This document shows, in pieces, positions 17,290 through 26,921 of a DNA stretch of 55,739 nt. Made by a program: the position numbers and the translations under genes. The notes beneath the pieces are model-generated. The model made no database searches, was not told the origin of the DNA, and saw only the letters and a program-made list of their open reading frames with translations. The first letter of the stretch is position 1. The number at the start of each line of letters is the position of its first letter. The stretch is from contig NZ_MJEH01000017.1 in assembly GCF_001742425.1 (NCBI RefSeq), positions 1 through 55,739 of the forward strand, in the 5' to 3' direction. The DNA is from Bacillus solimangrovi. GTDB taxonomy: Bacteria; Bacillota; Bacilli; Bacillales; Bacillaceae_N.

Positions 17290-18771
17290 GTGTTTTACCT
17301 ATATAAGAAAATGAAGGGGAAATTGCCAAAAGGCTCGAAGTTGGCTTCTCATATTCATGGACCCGAACAAAAAAGAACCTTATTCCGACGCGCAACAATG
17401 ATAGCCTGCTGCTCATTGGCTATTACAATTGGTTCGGTTTATGCAGACAATAAAATGAGTGATTTTGAAACCGTTTATCATATCTATATTGACGGTGAAA
17501 TGATAGGAACTGTTAATGATAAAGATGTTGTTGAAGAAATTATTGAGCAAAAAATAGCAGAAGCTAAGAAAACATATGATTCTTACGAATTATCAGCTGA
17601 TGATGCGCTAGAATTTATACCTGAGAAGGTGTTCAACCCTCAGTATAATAATAATAAAGCAATTGAGCAGTTAAGTAGTAAGCTAAGTGTAGCTGCTGAT
17701 GCAACAGCAATTGTTGTTGATGGAAAAGCAGTTGCCTATGTTAAAACGAAAAAAGATGCAGAAAAAGCAATCGAGAGCTTGAAGTTGCAATATGTTCCCG
17801 AAGACTTATTGGCTGAAGTTGACGAGAACAAAGAAAAGAAAGATGATCCTTTGAAAAATGGTGAGTCTATTATATTAGACGTAAGACTATCTGAAAAAGT
17901 TTCATTTGAATCAAAAAAAGCTAAACCTGATGACATATTATCTGTAAAAGAAGCTGTAAGTCTGTTAAATAAGGGTACGCTTACTCCTAAAAAACATGAA
18001 ATTGAAGAAGGCGATGTACTTGGAAGTATCGCTAATCAATACGATCTAAAGCTTGATCAGTTATTAAGTCTTAATAACGATCTAGCTGAAGATACGGTTC
18101 TTCAAATTGGTGATACAGTAAATGTACAAGCTTATGAGCCTGTAACAGATGTAATTATGGAGAAGAAGGCAAGAAAAGAAATTAAAGTAGATTATGAAAT
18201 TGAAGTTATTGAAACAGATGACATGTATAAAGGTGATACAAAAGTCAAACAAGAAGGACAAAAAGGGAAAAAGAGTATTGAGTACCTTCTTGTAAAAGAA
18301 AATGGTCAAGTTATTGATAAGGAAATACTAGAAGAGGACGTTACTCAAGAGCCTGTTGCGAAGGTTGTTTATAAAGGAACGAAAGTTATTCCTTCACGTG
18401 GTACAGGGAGCTTTATATGGCCAACATATGGCGGTTCAATTACGAGTGTAATGGGTTATCGTTGGGGACGTATACACAAAGGTCTAGATATTGCAGGCGT
18501 TAGTAATCGAGGTATAAAAGCTGCAGATAATGGAACGGTAGAGTTCGCTGCATACGATGGAACATATGGAAATAAGGTAATAATTAATCATAATAATGGT
18601 ACAAAAACATTGTATGCTCATATGTCTGAAATTAAGGTTAGTGTAGGACAAACAGTTCCTAAAGGCACTGTCATTGGTATTATGGGTTCAACCGGTAATT
18701 CAACAGGGGTACATTTACACTTCGAAGTGATCAAAAACGGAAAGAATATTGACCCGCAAACATATTATTAA
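17290..18771 (+). CDS. Membrane-anchored M23 peptidoglycan endopeptidase with LysM and G5-type domains
   Basis: Probable cell-wall hydrolase cutting peptide cross-links outside the membrane. The 493 residues have a basic cytoplasmic start, one membrane segment (about 36-52), an extracellular helical region, a LysM-like wall-binding domain (about 237-283), a G5-type domain (about 284-368) and a LytM/M23 domain. Zinc ligands and catalytic residues fit HKGLD (His396, Asp400), YAHM (His444) and HLHFE (His475, His477). GTG start after GGGAGGAAA. It directly precedes walR, the regulator of wall hydrolases, an arrangement seen in other Bacillaceae, so WalR control is likely though I see no clear WalR box. 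Confidence 0.9.
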   Translation: MFYLYKKMKGKLPKGSKLASHIHGPEQKRTLFRRATMIACCSLAITIGSVYADNKMSDFETVYHIYIDGEMIGTVNDKDVVEEIIEQKIAEAKKTYDSYELSADDALEFIPEKVFNPQYNNNKAIEQLSSKLSVAADATAIVVDGKAVAYVKTKKDAEKAIESLKLQYVPEDLLAEVDENKEKKDDPLKNGESIILDVRLSEKVSFESKKAKPDDILSVKEAVSLLNKGTLTPKKHEIEEGDVLGSIANQYDLKLDQLLSLNNDLAEDTVLQIGDTVNVQAYEPVTDVIMEKKARKEIKVDYEIEVIETDDMYKGDTKVKQEGQKGKKSIEYLLVKENGQVIDKEILEEDVTQEPVAKVVYKGTKVIPSRGTGSFIWPTYGGSITSVMGYRWGRIHKGLDIAGVSNRGIKAADNGTVEFAAYDGTYGNKVIINHNNGTKTLYAHMSEIKVSVGQTVPKGTVIGIMGSTGNSTGVHLHFEVIKNGKNIDPQTYY

Positions 18772-18772
18772 T

Positions 18773-18822
18773 ATAACGAAATACCTCCAACTTCCATCGA
18801 GTAGTTGGAGGTATTTCGTTAT
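18773..18822 (+). terminator. Long hairpin after the M23 peptidase gene
   Basis: A perfect 20-bp stem (18773-18792 with 18803-18822) and 10-base loop. The T tract after it is weak, so it may act as terminator and as 3' RNA stabiliser. Confidence 0.7.
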
Positions 18823-18958
18823 ATTTCTTCAGATGTTATCAAATACTATTTTATTGAAGGTAGATCAAATAAATTCCAAAGAAATAAAATGACATAGCAT
18901 TAGGTTTTTTATTGGTTATCTAAAGGCCAAAATCTTGTAATATACGGCTTGCTATGTC

Positions 18959-18987
18959 TTTACTATCTATTCATGTTAAAGTAATAA
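18959..18987 (+). promoter_or_regulatory. Probable sigma-A promoter of the wal operon
   Basis: TTTACT (18959-18964), 17 bp, TAATAA (18982-18987), 81 bp before walR. A moderate consensus match. Confidence 0.45.
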
Positions 18988-19067
18988 GAGAGTAATTTTT
19001 ACTGTAATTCGTTATAAAAATTTATTTAATTTATAGATAAGATTCAAATTGGAGGGGTGATTCGACC

Positions 19068-19772
19068 GTGGCAAAGCATATATTAGTTGTAGATGACGAG
19101 CAACCAATTGCTGATATATTACAATTTAATCTCGAAAAGGAAGGATTTGAAGTTACCTGTGCTTATGATGGTGACGAAGCTATTGAAAAAGTATATGAGG
19201 TAAATCCTGATCTTATATTATTAGATATTATGCTTCCACAGCGTGATGGTATGGAAGTATGTAAAGAGATTCGAAAAAAGTATGATATGCCGATTATTAT
19301 GTTAACAGCAAAAGATTCGGAAATTGATAAAGTGTTAGGTCTTGAACTTGGTGCAGATGATTATGTAACTAAACCGTTTAGCACACGTGAATTAATAGCT
19401 CGAGTAAAGGCAAATTTACGACGAAGACAGCAAGATTCTGATAAAACTGTTGGTGGAAACGGTGAAATTGTAGTTGGTGCATTAACCATTCATCCTGATG
19501 CATATATCGTAACTAAACGTGGTGAAACAATCGAATTAACACACCGTGAATTTGAGTTATTGCATTATCTTGCGCAGCATATCGGCCAAGTGATGACACG
19601 TGAACATTTATTGCAAACGGTATGGGGTTATGATTATTTTGGGGATGTTCGTACTGTAGATGTAACAGTTCGTCGTCTGCGTGAAAAAATTGAAGATCGG
19701 CCGAGTCATCCAATATGGATTGTAACAAGACGAGGTGTTGGATATTATATGAAAAAGGAATCGGAGAAATAG
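19068..19772 (+). CDS. walR: Two-component response regulator WalR (YycF)
   Basis: Essential OmpR-family regulator coordinating wall hydrolysis with division. The 234 residues have a receiver domain (phospho-acceptor Asp53 in [11 protein letters not shown], conserved Lys in TKPFS) and a winged-helix DNA-binding domain ending [11 protein letters not shown] start 10 bases after GGAGGGG. walK follows 3 bases after its stop. Confidence 0.98.
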   Translation: MAKHILVVDDEQPIADILQFNLEKEGFEVTCAYDGDEAIEKVYEVNPDLILLDIMLPQRDGMEVCKEIRKKYDMPIIMLTAKDSEIDKVLGLELGADDYVTKPFSTRELIARVKANLRRRQQDSDKTVGGNGEIVVGALTIHPDAYIVTKRGETIELTHREFELLHYLAQHIGQVMTREHLLQTVWGYDYFGDVRTVDVTVRRLREKIEDRPSHPIWIVTRRGVGYYMKKESEK

Positions 19773-19775
19773 TGA

Positions 19776-21596
19776 ATGAAGAAAGTTGGTTTGTTTAAAT
19801 CCGTTCACTTGAAGTTCATTCTTATCTACGTACTATTAATTCTGCTTGCAATGCAGATTATTGGTGTTTATTTTGTACAAAAGCTTGAAGAACATCTGGT
19901 CACCAATTTTACCAACTCAGTAAATAGCCGTGTGCAATTATTAGCATATAGTGTTGAGAAAGAATTTAGTAAGGTAAATGAAGACGAACTTCCTACGATA
20001 GAAGAAGGAATTCATCAACTATTGCGAGATTATTCTTCTGACGATATTTCTGAGATACAAGTGATTGATGATAAAGGTAAGGTCATGAGTACGTCTAATG
20101 TGAGTAATCAAGGGATTATTGGTAAACGAACGACGGAAATTCGTGTTAAACAAACGTTATTATCTGGGACAGAGTCTAAACAAGTACTCGTGGACCCAAT
20201 TAACGGGCATCGGATGTGGGTACTAATTGTACCGATTAAAACGTCTTCGGAAACCGAAGGCGTTATCTACGTAGAAGCATCGATGGAACAAGTGTATGAA
20301 CAGATGCGTGATATTAATGGTATCTTCTCTGCTGGTACGTTCCTTGCGCTATTAATCACCGTAGTACTTGGAGTGTTATTAGCTAGAGCAATAACGAGAC
20401 CTATTTCTGATATGCAAAAACAAGCTTTAGTAATGTCTGAGGGTGATTTTTCTCGGAATGTACGAGTATATAGTGATGATGAAATTGGTCAGCTAGCGAT
20501 TACGTTTAATGAATTAACGCTTAAGCTTCAGGATGCACAGGCAACAACGGAAGATGAGCGTAGGAAGCTCACATCTGTTCTTGAACATATGAGTGATGGA
20601 TTATTAGCTACTGATCGAGACGGAGTCATTATACTAGTTAACGATCCAGCAGTAGATATGATTGGTGTTTCACGTGAAACAATTTTTGGAAAGACTGTTA
20701 GTGAAGTGTTAGGACTCGATGATGAGGTTGTAATCACGGAGTTAGATGAAGAGAATCAATCGATTTTGATAGATTTGAGTAAACGCAATAAACCATATAT
20801 ATTACGAGCCAATTTTTCACCTATTTTGAAAGATAATGAGTTAAATGGATATATAACTGTTTTACAAGATGTAACAGAACAAGAGAAAATCGAGCAAGAG
20901 CGAAGAGAATTTGTTGCTAATGTTTCACACGAATTAAGGACGCCACTTACAACAATGCGTAGTTATTTGGAAGCACTGACTGATGGGGCTTGGAAGAATG
21001 AGAATATCGCACCGAGATTTCTAGATGTAACACAAAATGAAACAGAACGAATGATTAGACTTGTAAATGCGCTATTACAGCTATCAAAACTAGACAGTAA
21101 AGATTATCATATGGATTTCAAAAAGGTAGATTTTGCGTCCTTATTTGAGCAAGTAATAGAAAGATTTGAAATGACGAAAGCACAAAATGTGAAGTTCAAG
21201 AAAGAATTCAAAGCCACTTCAGTACAAGTAACGATTGATCAGGACAAGCTAACGCAAGTGTTAGATAATATTATTTCAAATGCTTTGAAGTATTCTCCAA
21301 AAGGAGGTACTGTTTGTTTCACTTTGGAAGCAGACGAGAAAATGTTGAAGGTTTGTGTTCGAGATGAGGGCATGGGTATTCCGAAAGAAAACCTTACCAA
21401 AGTGTTCGAACGATTCTACCGTGTTGATAAGGCACGTTCACGAAAAATGGGAGGAACAGGTCTAGGCCTTGCGATCGCCAAAGAAATTATTGAATTACAC
21501 GGTGGGAAGGTTTGGGCAGAAAGTGTAGAAGGAGAAGGGACTGCGATCTTCTTCACTTTACCATTAGGAATATATAGTGAGGTTGAAGAACAATGA
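19776..21596 (+). CDS. walK: Sensor histidine kinase WalK (YycG)
   Basis: Essential membrane kinase partner of WalR at the division septum. 606 residues: first membrane helix (about 12-34), extracellular PDC/PAS-like domain (about 40-180), second helix (183-203), HAMP (204-256), cytoplasmic PAS (about 262-370), HisKA with His385 (SHELRTPL) and HATPase with NALKYSPKGG, DEGMGIP and GGTGLGLAI. All domains are intact. It overlaps walH by 4 bases. Confidence 0.98.
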   Translation: MKKVGLFKSVHLKFILIYVLLILLAMQIIGVYFVQKLEEHLVTNFTNSVNSRVQLLAYSVEKEFSKVNEDELPTIEEGIHQLLRDYSSDDISEIQVIDDKGKVMSTSNVSNQGIIGKRTTEIRVKQTLLSGTESKQVLVDPINGHRMWVLIVPIKTSSETEGVIYVEASMEQVYEQMRDINGIFSAGTFLALLITVVLGVLLARAITRPISDMQKQALVMSEGDFSRNVRVYSDDEIGQLAITFNELTLKLQDAQATTEDERRKLTSVLEHMSDGLLATDRDGVIILVNDPAVDMIGVSRETIFGKTVSEVLGLDDEVVITELDEENQSILIDLSKRNKPYILRANFSPILKDNELNGYITVLQDVTEQEKIEQERREFVANVSHELRTPLTTMRSYLEALTDGAWKNENIAPRFLDVTQNETERMIRLVNALLQLSKLDSKDYHMDFKKVDFASLFEQVIERFEMTKAQNVKFKKEFKATSVQVTIDQDKLTQVLDNIISNALKYSPKGGTVCFTLEADEKMLKVCVRDEGMGIPKENLTKVFERFYRVDKARSRKMGGTGLGLAIAKEIIELHGGKVWAESVEGEGTAIFFTLPLGIYSEVEEQ

Positions 21597-22978
21597 GTTT
21601 AGAGCAGGCCAAATCACTCGTATTGACGTTGCTAGTGTTATTGAGTTTTATGTTAACTTGGGGGCTTTGGACATATCAGCCACAATATGAAACATTAGAC
21701 GATCGAGCATATCTTCAAGAAGTTATTATTGGTGATAAGCGTAGTTTAGTCGATATACTTCAGCCTGAATTAGTAATTTTTCATGAAAATAAGGAACATT
21801 ATGGTTTGCGTGATCCAGAAGTTTTCCAAGCATTTGCTGAAAGTGTGAGCGAATGGAAACTTAAGAGTGTTGAAGATGTTTCTGATTCTATTTCAAGTGT
21901 AGGAATCTCATCCTTTATAAGACAAGATAATAGTGTAGAATTTGTCTTTTTAGCAGATATCCCTGGGCAATTGTTTGCTGAAGCCTTTGAAATAGATGAT
22001 GAAATAGTGATTGAACAGGTCGATCGTATGTTATTAAAGTGGCCAAATCAAACGCAGGATAAGGTAGCGATCTATTTGATATCGAGTGCACAAGAGAGTG
22101 TCTTGAAGACCACATTTGCGACAAATGGAATAGACTATTTAGCTAACTATCGAGCCAATGTAAGTGAGTACCCTAAGTATTTTGGTCATAAAATAGATGA
22201 AAATAAATATACGTATTTGCCAGTTAGTCACCTATCAGTACCCAAACTTACGTATTCAGCACAATTGATTTCACCTATTGAATTCAAGAATGCATTATTC
22301 AACAACCCTTCATCAGTCAAGCAGTTTACTTCTGATACAGGTGAACGTACGTTTACGAACAGTTCAAGTGCGTTAGAAGTGTTTCAAAATGAAATGATGA
22401 TGCGATACATTAATCCTGTTAATAAACAAACGAGTGAAATGACTTCATCTGATGTTATTTATAGTGGTATTGAATTTATGAACGATCACTCGGGTTGGAC
22501 GGACAATTATCGAATTGATAATTATGATCACCCTACGCAGACGATTAATTATCGTATGATTGTTGGAGAACTTCCTGTTTTTGACTTGAAGAATATCACT
22601 GATCACGTATTAATTGAACAAAAAGTACGGAATGGTATGGTATATGAGTATACACGTTCACTTATTAACTTGAGATTTAAGCTAGAAAATGGACGAGTTC
22701 AAGTAGATGTTCCATCAGGATATGATGTATTACGAGCAATTTCTTCAGAAATTCCAAATTTTGATGAGACTAAGCTTGAGAATATTACAATTGGTTATGA
22801 ATTCGATCCAGTTGGTAATCAAACGGCAGTTATTCAGTTTAATCCAGTATGGTTTATTCAATACAATGGATTATGGAGGAAGGTACAAATTGAAGAGGAC
22901 TCTAGTGAGCAAGGGGGAAGTGTAATTGGATTGGAACAAAATCAAGACAATTTTTATTTTAACGTTTCTCATCCTTGA
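21593..22978 (+). CDS. walH: WalK regulator WalH (YycH)
   Basis: Membrane-anchored extracellular protein that, with WalI, modulates WalK through their transmembrane helices. The 461 residues have one N-terminal hydrophobic helix (about 7-25, SLVLTLLVLLSFMLTWGLW) and then a soluble exterior domain, as in YycH. The end overlaps walI by 53 bases. Confidence 0.93.
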   Translation: MSLEQAKSLVLTLLVLLSFMLTWGLWTYQPQYETLDDRAYLQEVIIGDKRSLVDILQPELVIFHENKEHYGLRDPEVFQAFAESVSEWKLKSVEDVSDSISSVGISSFIRQDNSVEFVFLADIPGQLFAEAFEIDDEIVIEQVDRMLLKWPNQTQDKVAIYLISSAQESVLKTTFATNGIDYLANYRANVSEYPKYFGHKIDENKYTYLPVSHLSVPKLTYSAQLISPIEFKNALFNNPSSVKQFTSDTGERTFTNSSSALEVFQNEMMMRYINPVNKQTSEMTSSDVIYSGIEFMNDHSGWTDNYRIDNYDHPTQTINYRMIVGELPVFDLKNITDHVLIEQKVRNGMVYEYTRSLINLRFKLENGRVQVDVPSGYDVLRAISSEIPNFDETKLENITIGYEFDPVGNQTAVIQFNPVWFIQYNGLWRKVQIEEDSSEQGGSVIGLEQNQDNFYFNVSHP

Positions 22979-23744
22979 TCTCTTCTTAGTATTTCAATTC
23001 ATTGATAAACGTAATACGACTGGACAGCTGTCTTGGATTCGAGAAACTAAGATTGAAGAACAGTTGAAGGCAGAGAATATCAAGTATCCTGAGTTTTTAG
23101 AGGAAGATGTTGATTCTCCATTCATTAGTGCTGAACAAAAATCGTTTGTAAAAGATGAATTACGTGAGTTTGATGATCAAACGATAACGATTATTCAAGA
23201 TGGACCTATTGTCTCGATCTTAGATAATCCATTCCCGTTATCAGAGGATCATTTTAAGAACAATTTACATGAGTTCTTGAAAGATCACGTATATGAAGGC
23301 GATCAGTATACCTATTGGAGCTGGAGTGGAGAAACGAATAAATTGCTACTATTTCAAACGTATGAGGATCAGCCGATATACTATAACGAAAGTGGTCTAT
23401 TGTCGATTCAACTTGATGGCAATAATCAAGTAATTGGGTATGAACAAACGTATTTAGAGAATATACAAGAAGTAAGTGATGAAGGGAATTACACGAATAT
23501 TTTTCACGGAATGCGAGCAATTGAAAGCCTCTATCGTAAAAATCATTTAACTTTTGGAAACGAAATTACGGATATGAAATTAGGATATTTTAAAGTTGTT
23601 CCGATTTCAGGAGATGTTCAGTTTTTTGCACCTACATGGCATATTCAGATTGATAATGAAACGAATTATTTCGTTAATGCAGTAGAAGGACAAATTATGG
23701 AGAGTGTAGAAGGTGGCGTAGAAAGTAATGAGTTTGCATTTTAG
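22926..23744 (+). CDS. walI: WalK regulator WalI (YycI)
   Basis: Partner of WalH. 272 residues: an N-terminal membrane helix (about 6-24, [20 protein letters not shown]) and an extracellular YycI domain. The start is TTG at 22926, 6-7 bases after AGGGGGA inside walH, giving the family start MDWNKIK. It overlaps walJ by 17 bases. Confidence 0.93.
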   Translation: MDWNKIKTIFILTFLILDLFLVFQFIDKRNTTGQLSWIRETKIEEQLKAENIKYPEFLEEDVDSPFISAEQKSFVKDELREFDDQTITIIQDGPIVSILDNPFPLSEDHFKNNLHEFLKDHVYEGDQYTYWSWSGETNKLLLFQTYEDQPIYYNESGLLSIQLDGNNQVIGYEQTYLENIQEVSDEGNYTNIFHGMRAIESLYRKNHLTFGNEITDMKLGYFKVVPISGDVQFFAPTWHIQIDNETNYFVNAVEGQIMESVEGGVESNEFAF

Positions 23745-24522
23745 TGTATTGGCGAGTGGAAGTAGTGGGAATGTATTCTACATAGGTACGGATAATCAGA
23801 AGTTACTTGTAGATGCAGGATTAAGTGGAAAGCAAATGGAACGATTACTTGCTGAAGTGCACATCGATCCGAATAATCTAGATGGAATTCTTGTTACACA
23901 TGAACATAGTGATCATATTAAAGGGTTAGGCATTATGGCAAGACGTTACGATTTGCCAATCTATGCAAACGAGAAAACATGGCATGCAATGGAAGGTCAA
24001 ATTGGAGCTATCACAACTGATCAGAAATTTGTGTTTGATATGGAAACGGTAAGGACATTCGGTGATATCGATGTTGAATCATTCGGTGTTTCACACGATG
24101 CTGCTGAACCAATGTTCTACGTTTTTCATCATGAAGGCAAGAAAGTTTCTCTATGTACCGATCTTGGTTATGTGAGTGAGCGGATTAAAAAAACAGTTCA
24201 GGATTCTAATGTGTTAATATTTGAGGCGAATCATGATGTGGGCATGTTACGTATGGGACGTTATCCTTGGAATGTGAAACGCCGTATTCTTAGCGATGTT
24301 GGACATGTTTCAAATGAAGATGCAGCATTGGCAATGACAGATATTATCGGAGATAAAACGAAGCGTATTTATTTAGCACATTTAAGTAAAGATAATAATA
24401 TGAAAGATTTAGCACGTATGTCTGTAACTCAAGTATTGGAATCACGTGGATTTGCACCAGGGGAACAATTTACAGTATGTGATACAGATCCAACGGTTCC
24501 AACTGAAATCATTCATGTATAA
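23728..24522 (+). CDS. walJ: Metallo-beta-lactamase-fold exonuclease WalJ (YycJ)
   Basis: Cytosolic MBL-fold 5'-3' exonuclease; the family is linked to DNA repair and to coordinating division with replication. The 264 residues carry HEHSDH (58-63) and further metal ligands ([20 protein letters not shown]). It keeps the family start [22 protein letters not shown] lies upstream within walI. Confidence 0.95.
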   Translation: MSLHFSVLASGSSGNVFYIGTDNQKLLVDAGLSGKQMERLLAEVHIDPNNLDGILVTHEHSDHIKGLGIMARRYDLPIYANEKTWHAMEGQIGAITTDQKFVFDMETVRTFGDIDVESFGVSHDAAEPMFYVFHHEGKKVSLCTDLGYVSERIKKTVQDSNVLIFEANHDVGMLRMGRYPWNVKRRILSDVGHVSNEDAALAMTDIIGDKTKRIYLAHLSKDNNMKDLARMSVTQVLESRGFAPGEQFTVCDTDPTVPTEIIHV

Positions 24523-24663
24523 TGACAAATTGAGATAAATTAACTCGAAATATTAGGTTTATTTCTCCCCTTTTAGAGGAATGTTTTGAAGAAGAGTATA
24601 GTTATAATCGAATTTGTATGTTTTTAAACATCTATTCATCTTTTGAAAAGGTTGGTGGAAGCG

Positions 24664-25878
24664 ATGGGTTACTACGACGAAGATTATGAAGACTCAAATC
24701 GAAAACAAAAGGGAAATCGAGGAGGTGTCTTTTTACCAGCAATCCTCGGTGCAGTTCTCGGTGCATTAATTGTATTATTTGCATCTCCTGCTCTAAGTAA
24801 TTGGGGGTTAATTCCTAACAATACGGGTGAAGGAACAGTTGTCGATCAAGAACAAAAGGTTGGCGAAACGACTACACTTAATGTTAATGTTGAAACGGCT
24901 ATCACAGATGCAGTAGATAAAGCACTTCCTTCTGTTGTTGGTGTCGTTAATATTCAAGAAGTAGGATTCTGGGAGCAGCAAGGTGCAACTGAGGCTGGGA
25001 CAGGTTCAGGGGTTATTTACAAGAAAGAAGGAGACAGTGCTTTTGTTGTAACAAATGATCACGTTGTTAAAGGGGCCACGAAGCTAGAAGTGAGCTTGAG
25101 CGATGGCAGTCGTATACCAGCTGAATTGGTAGGTAGTGATGTGTATACAGACTTGGCCGTATTACGTATAGATGGTTCTCTTGTCAATACAGTCGCTGAG
25201 TTTGGTTCATCAGAAAATATAAAAATTGGTGAACCTGTCGTGGCAATTGGAAACCCTCTTGGTTTGCAATTTGCTGGTTCTGTAACACGTGGAATTATTA
25301 GTGGTAAGGAACGTTCCCTTGATATTGATTTAGATGAAAATGGCCAAATCGATTGGCAGGCAGAGGTTATTCAAACAGATGCAGCGATTAACCCTGGTAA
25401 TAGTGGTGGTGCACTCGTTAACTTAGATGGACAAGTTATCGGTATTAATTCAATGAAAATTGCTCAGCAAGAAGTAGAGGGCATTGGCTTCTCAATCCCG
25501 GTTACATCAGTGGTGAAACCAATTATTGCAGACCTTGAACAACATGGTGAAGTAAAACGTCCATTCATTGGTATTAGCATGCGTTCATTGTCCGAAATTC
25601 CAAGCTATCATTGGCAGGAGACATTGAAGTTACCACAAGAAATTACCAAAGGAGTATTCATTGTTGAGGTTGTACCTGGCTCACCAGCAATTCAAGCTGG
25701 ACTGAAAGAATTTGATGTTATTACACAGCTAGATGGTCAAGATATTAATGACTTACTTGAGTTAAGGAAATACCTCTATTCGAAGAAAAACATTGGTGAT
25801 ACAATGACGATTACGTACTATCGTAGTGGAGAGAAGAAAGAAGGACAAATTCGTTTAGCAGAAGAACCCAAATATTAA
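24664..25878 (+). CDS. htrA: HtrA-type membrane-anchored serine protease
   Basis: Surface quality-control protease/chaperone of the DegP/HtrA family. 404 residues: an acidic cytoplasmic N-terminus, one membrane helix (22-41), a trypsin-like domain with triad His133 (TNDHVV), Asp163 (YTDLAVL) and Ser247 (NPGNSGGA), and one C-terminal PDZ domain (about 300-395). I chose ATG 24664 with GGTGG just upstream over the TTG at 24643. A 141-bp gap after walJ suggests its own promoter. Corresponds to YyxA of the B. subtilis yyc region. Confidence 0.94.
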   Translation: MGYYDEDYEDSNRKQKGNRGGVFLPAILGAVLGALIVLFASPALSNWGLIPNNTGEGTVVDQEQKVGETTTLNVNVETAITDAVDKALPSVVGVVNIQEVGFWEQQGATEAGTGSGVIYKKEGDSAFVVTNDHVVKGATKLEVSLSDGSRIPAELVGSDVYTDLAVLRIDGSLVNTVAEFGSSENIKIGEPVVAIGNPLGLQFAGSVTRGIISGKERSLDIDLDENGQIDWQAEVIQTDAAINPGNSGGALVNLDGQVIGINSMKIAQQEVEGIGFSIPVTSVVKPIIADLEQHGEVKRPFIGISMRSLSEIPSYHWQETLKLPQEITKGVFIVEVVPGSPAIQAGLKEFDVITQLDGQDINDLLELRKYLYSKKNIGDTMTITYYRSGEKKEGQIRLAEEPKY

Positions 25879-25962
25879 ATAAAGAAAGAAGCAGGGTGAA
25901 TAATCCCCTGTTTCTTTTCTTGCGTTTACAAAGGAATAAGAATTAGAATATGGATTAGAGAA

Positions 25963-26017
25963 TGTGGAAAACTTTTAGAAAGCAAGATGTTAACAAGTTA
26001 TCCACATGTGTGTATAA
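25963..26017. promoter_or_regulatory. DnaA-box cluster upstream of yyzF
   Basis: Three boxes: TGTGGAAAA (25963-25971, reverse, one mismatch), TTATCCACA (25998-26006, perfect) and TGTGTATAA (26009-26017, reverse, one mismatch). Confidence 0.7.
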
Positions 26018-26030
26018 GGGGGAAATATTA

Positions 26031-26204
26031 ATGATTTATTGTTGCAAGCAGCATGTGGACTTAGCATTAGATGATGTTGTCGACCTTGAACAAACTGCGC
26101 CACTACTGGAAGAAATAAGTGAAGATATACTGGGAAATGAAAAATGTAAATACTGTGAAAATCAAGCATTATACCAAGTAGAAGCTTCAAAACTGTCTGA
26201 ATAA
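26031..26204 (+). CDS. yyzF: CxxH/CxxC protein, YyzF-like (57 aa)
   Basis: A small probable metal-binding protein of unknown role, conserved at this spot in Bacillus. It has an N-terminal CCKQH and a C-terminal CKYC, giving a likely zinc site, with an acidic helix between. ATG 26031 follows GGGGG at the usual distance and gives the family start MIYCC; the frame is open from 25962 without an RBS. DnaA boxes lie on both sides. Confidence 0.85.
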   Translation: MIYCCKQHVDLALDDVVDLEQTAPLLEEISEDILGNEKCKYCENQALYQVEASKLSE

Positions 26205-26214
26205 TAGATTTTTA

Positions 26215-26297
26215 TGTGGATATGTGGATAACATCTGTGGAAAACATGTTCGTGATTGGGGGATAACAGTGAATATTACGTTGTTAACTGTGGGTAA
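26215..26297. promoter_or_regulatory. DnaA-box cluster upstream of and inside rlmH
   Basis: Four reverse-orientation boxes: TGTGGATAT (26215-26223), TGTGGATAA (26223-26231, perfect), TGTGGAAAA (26236-26244) and TGTGGGTAA (26289-26297, inside rlmH). One mismatch each where not perfect. Confidence 0.7.
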
Positions 26298-26748
26298 ATT
26301 AAAGGAAAAGTATTTAAAAAATGGTATAAATGAATTTTTAAAACGACTTCAACCGTACGCAAAGGTGGAAGTAATCGAAGTGCCGGATGAAAAAGCACCC
26401 GAACAACTAAGTGAGAGTGAAATGCAACAAGTAAAAGAAAAAGAAGGAGAACGCCTCTTAAGCAAAATATCCTCAGATACATATGTCATCGCACTGGTAA
26501 TCGAAGGAAAAATGCTTACCTCCGAACAACTAGCCAAACAGCTCGACCAACTCGCAACATACGGCAAAAGCAAAATCGCATTCGTCATCGGTGGTTCACT
26601 CGGATTAAGTGATGATGTTATGAAACGAGCAGATATGTCCCTGTCATTCTCGAAAATGACATTCCCTCATCAAATGATGAAGTTGATATTGTTAGAGCAG
26701 GTGTATCGTGCGTTTCGGATTAATCGGGGGGAACCTTATCATAAGTAA
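26269..26748 (+). CDS. rlmH: 23S rRNA (pseudouridine-1915-N3) methyltransferase RlmH
   Basis: SPOUT methyltransferase acting on the pseudouridine at 1915 of 23S rRNA in whole ribosomes; orthologue of YydA and of staphylococcal OrfX. The 159 residues have the SPOUT knot motif [10 protein letters not shown] and end in the invariant [11 protein letters not shown] chose GTG 26269, 6-8 bases after TTGGGGGAT, giving [17 protein letters not shown]; the ATG at 26224 has no RBS and adds foreign residues. Its last 18 bases form one boundary of the accessory island. Confidence 0.96.
   Translation: MNITLLTVGKLKEKYLKNGINEFLKRLQPYAKVEVIEVPDEKAPEQLSESEMQQVKEKEGERLLSKISSDTYVIALVIEGKMLTSEQLAKQLDQLATYGKSKIAFVIGGSLGLSDDVMKRADMSLSFSKMTFPHQMMKLILLEQVYRAFRINRGEPYHK
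26731..26748 (+). repeat. SCC-like att site at the rlmH 3' end
   Basis: GAACCTTATCATAAGTAA spans the last codons and stop of rlmH, the same place and core (TATCATAA) as the attachment site of staphylococcal SCC elements. Its partner is at 34934-34951. Confidence 0.75.
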
Positions 26749-26762
26749 ATGAGTTTTTTATG

Positions 26763-26796
26763 AAAGAGTGGTCTTTTAAGATTGCTCTTTTTATAT
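26763..26796 (+). terminator. Terminator after rlmH
   Basis: An 11-bp stem with G-U pairs (26763-26773 with 26780-26790) followed by a T-rich run. It already lies inside the island. Confidence 0.75.
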
Positions 26797-26830
26797 TTTA
26801 AAAATTAGACAGAACAAATGTTCGTTTTAT

Positions 26831-26887
26831 TATTGACTATATGCGGATGGTACATTAAACTTATAATAACATCAATAAAAGTCAATA
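26831..26887. repeat. Inverted repeat around the island's first promoter
   Basis: TATTGACT (26831-26838) and its perfect complement AGTCAATA (26880-26887) flank a TATAAT (26862-26867). This could be an operator for the small regulator that follows. No good -35 is spaced for that -10. Confidence 0.4.
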
Positions 26888-26921
26888 TAACTTTAAAAGT
26901 ACTTGGATTGGAGGGATAACT

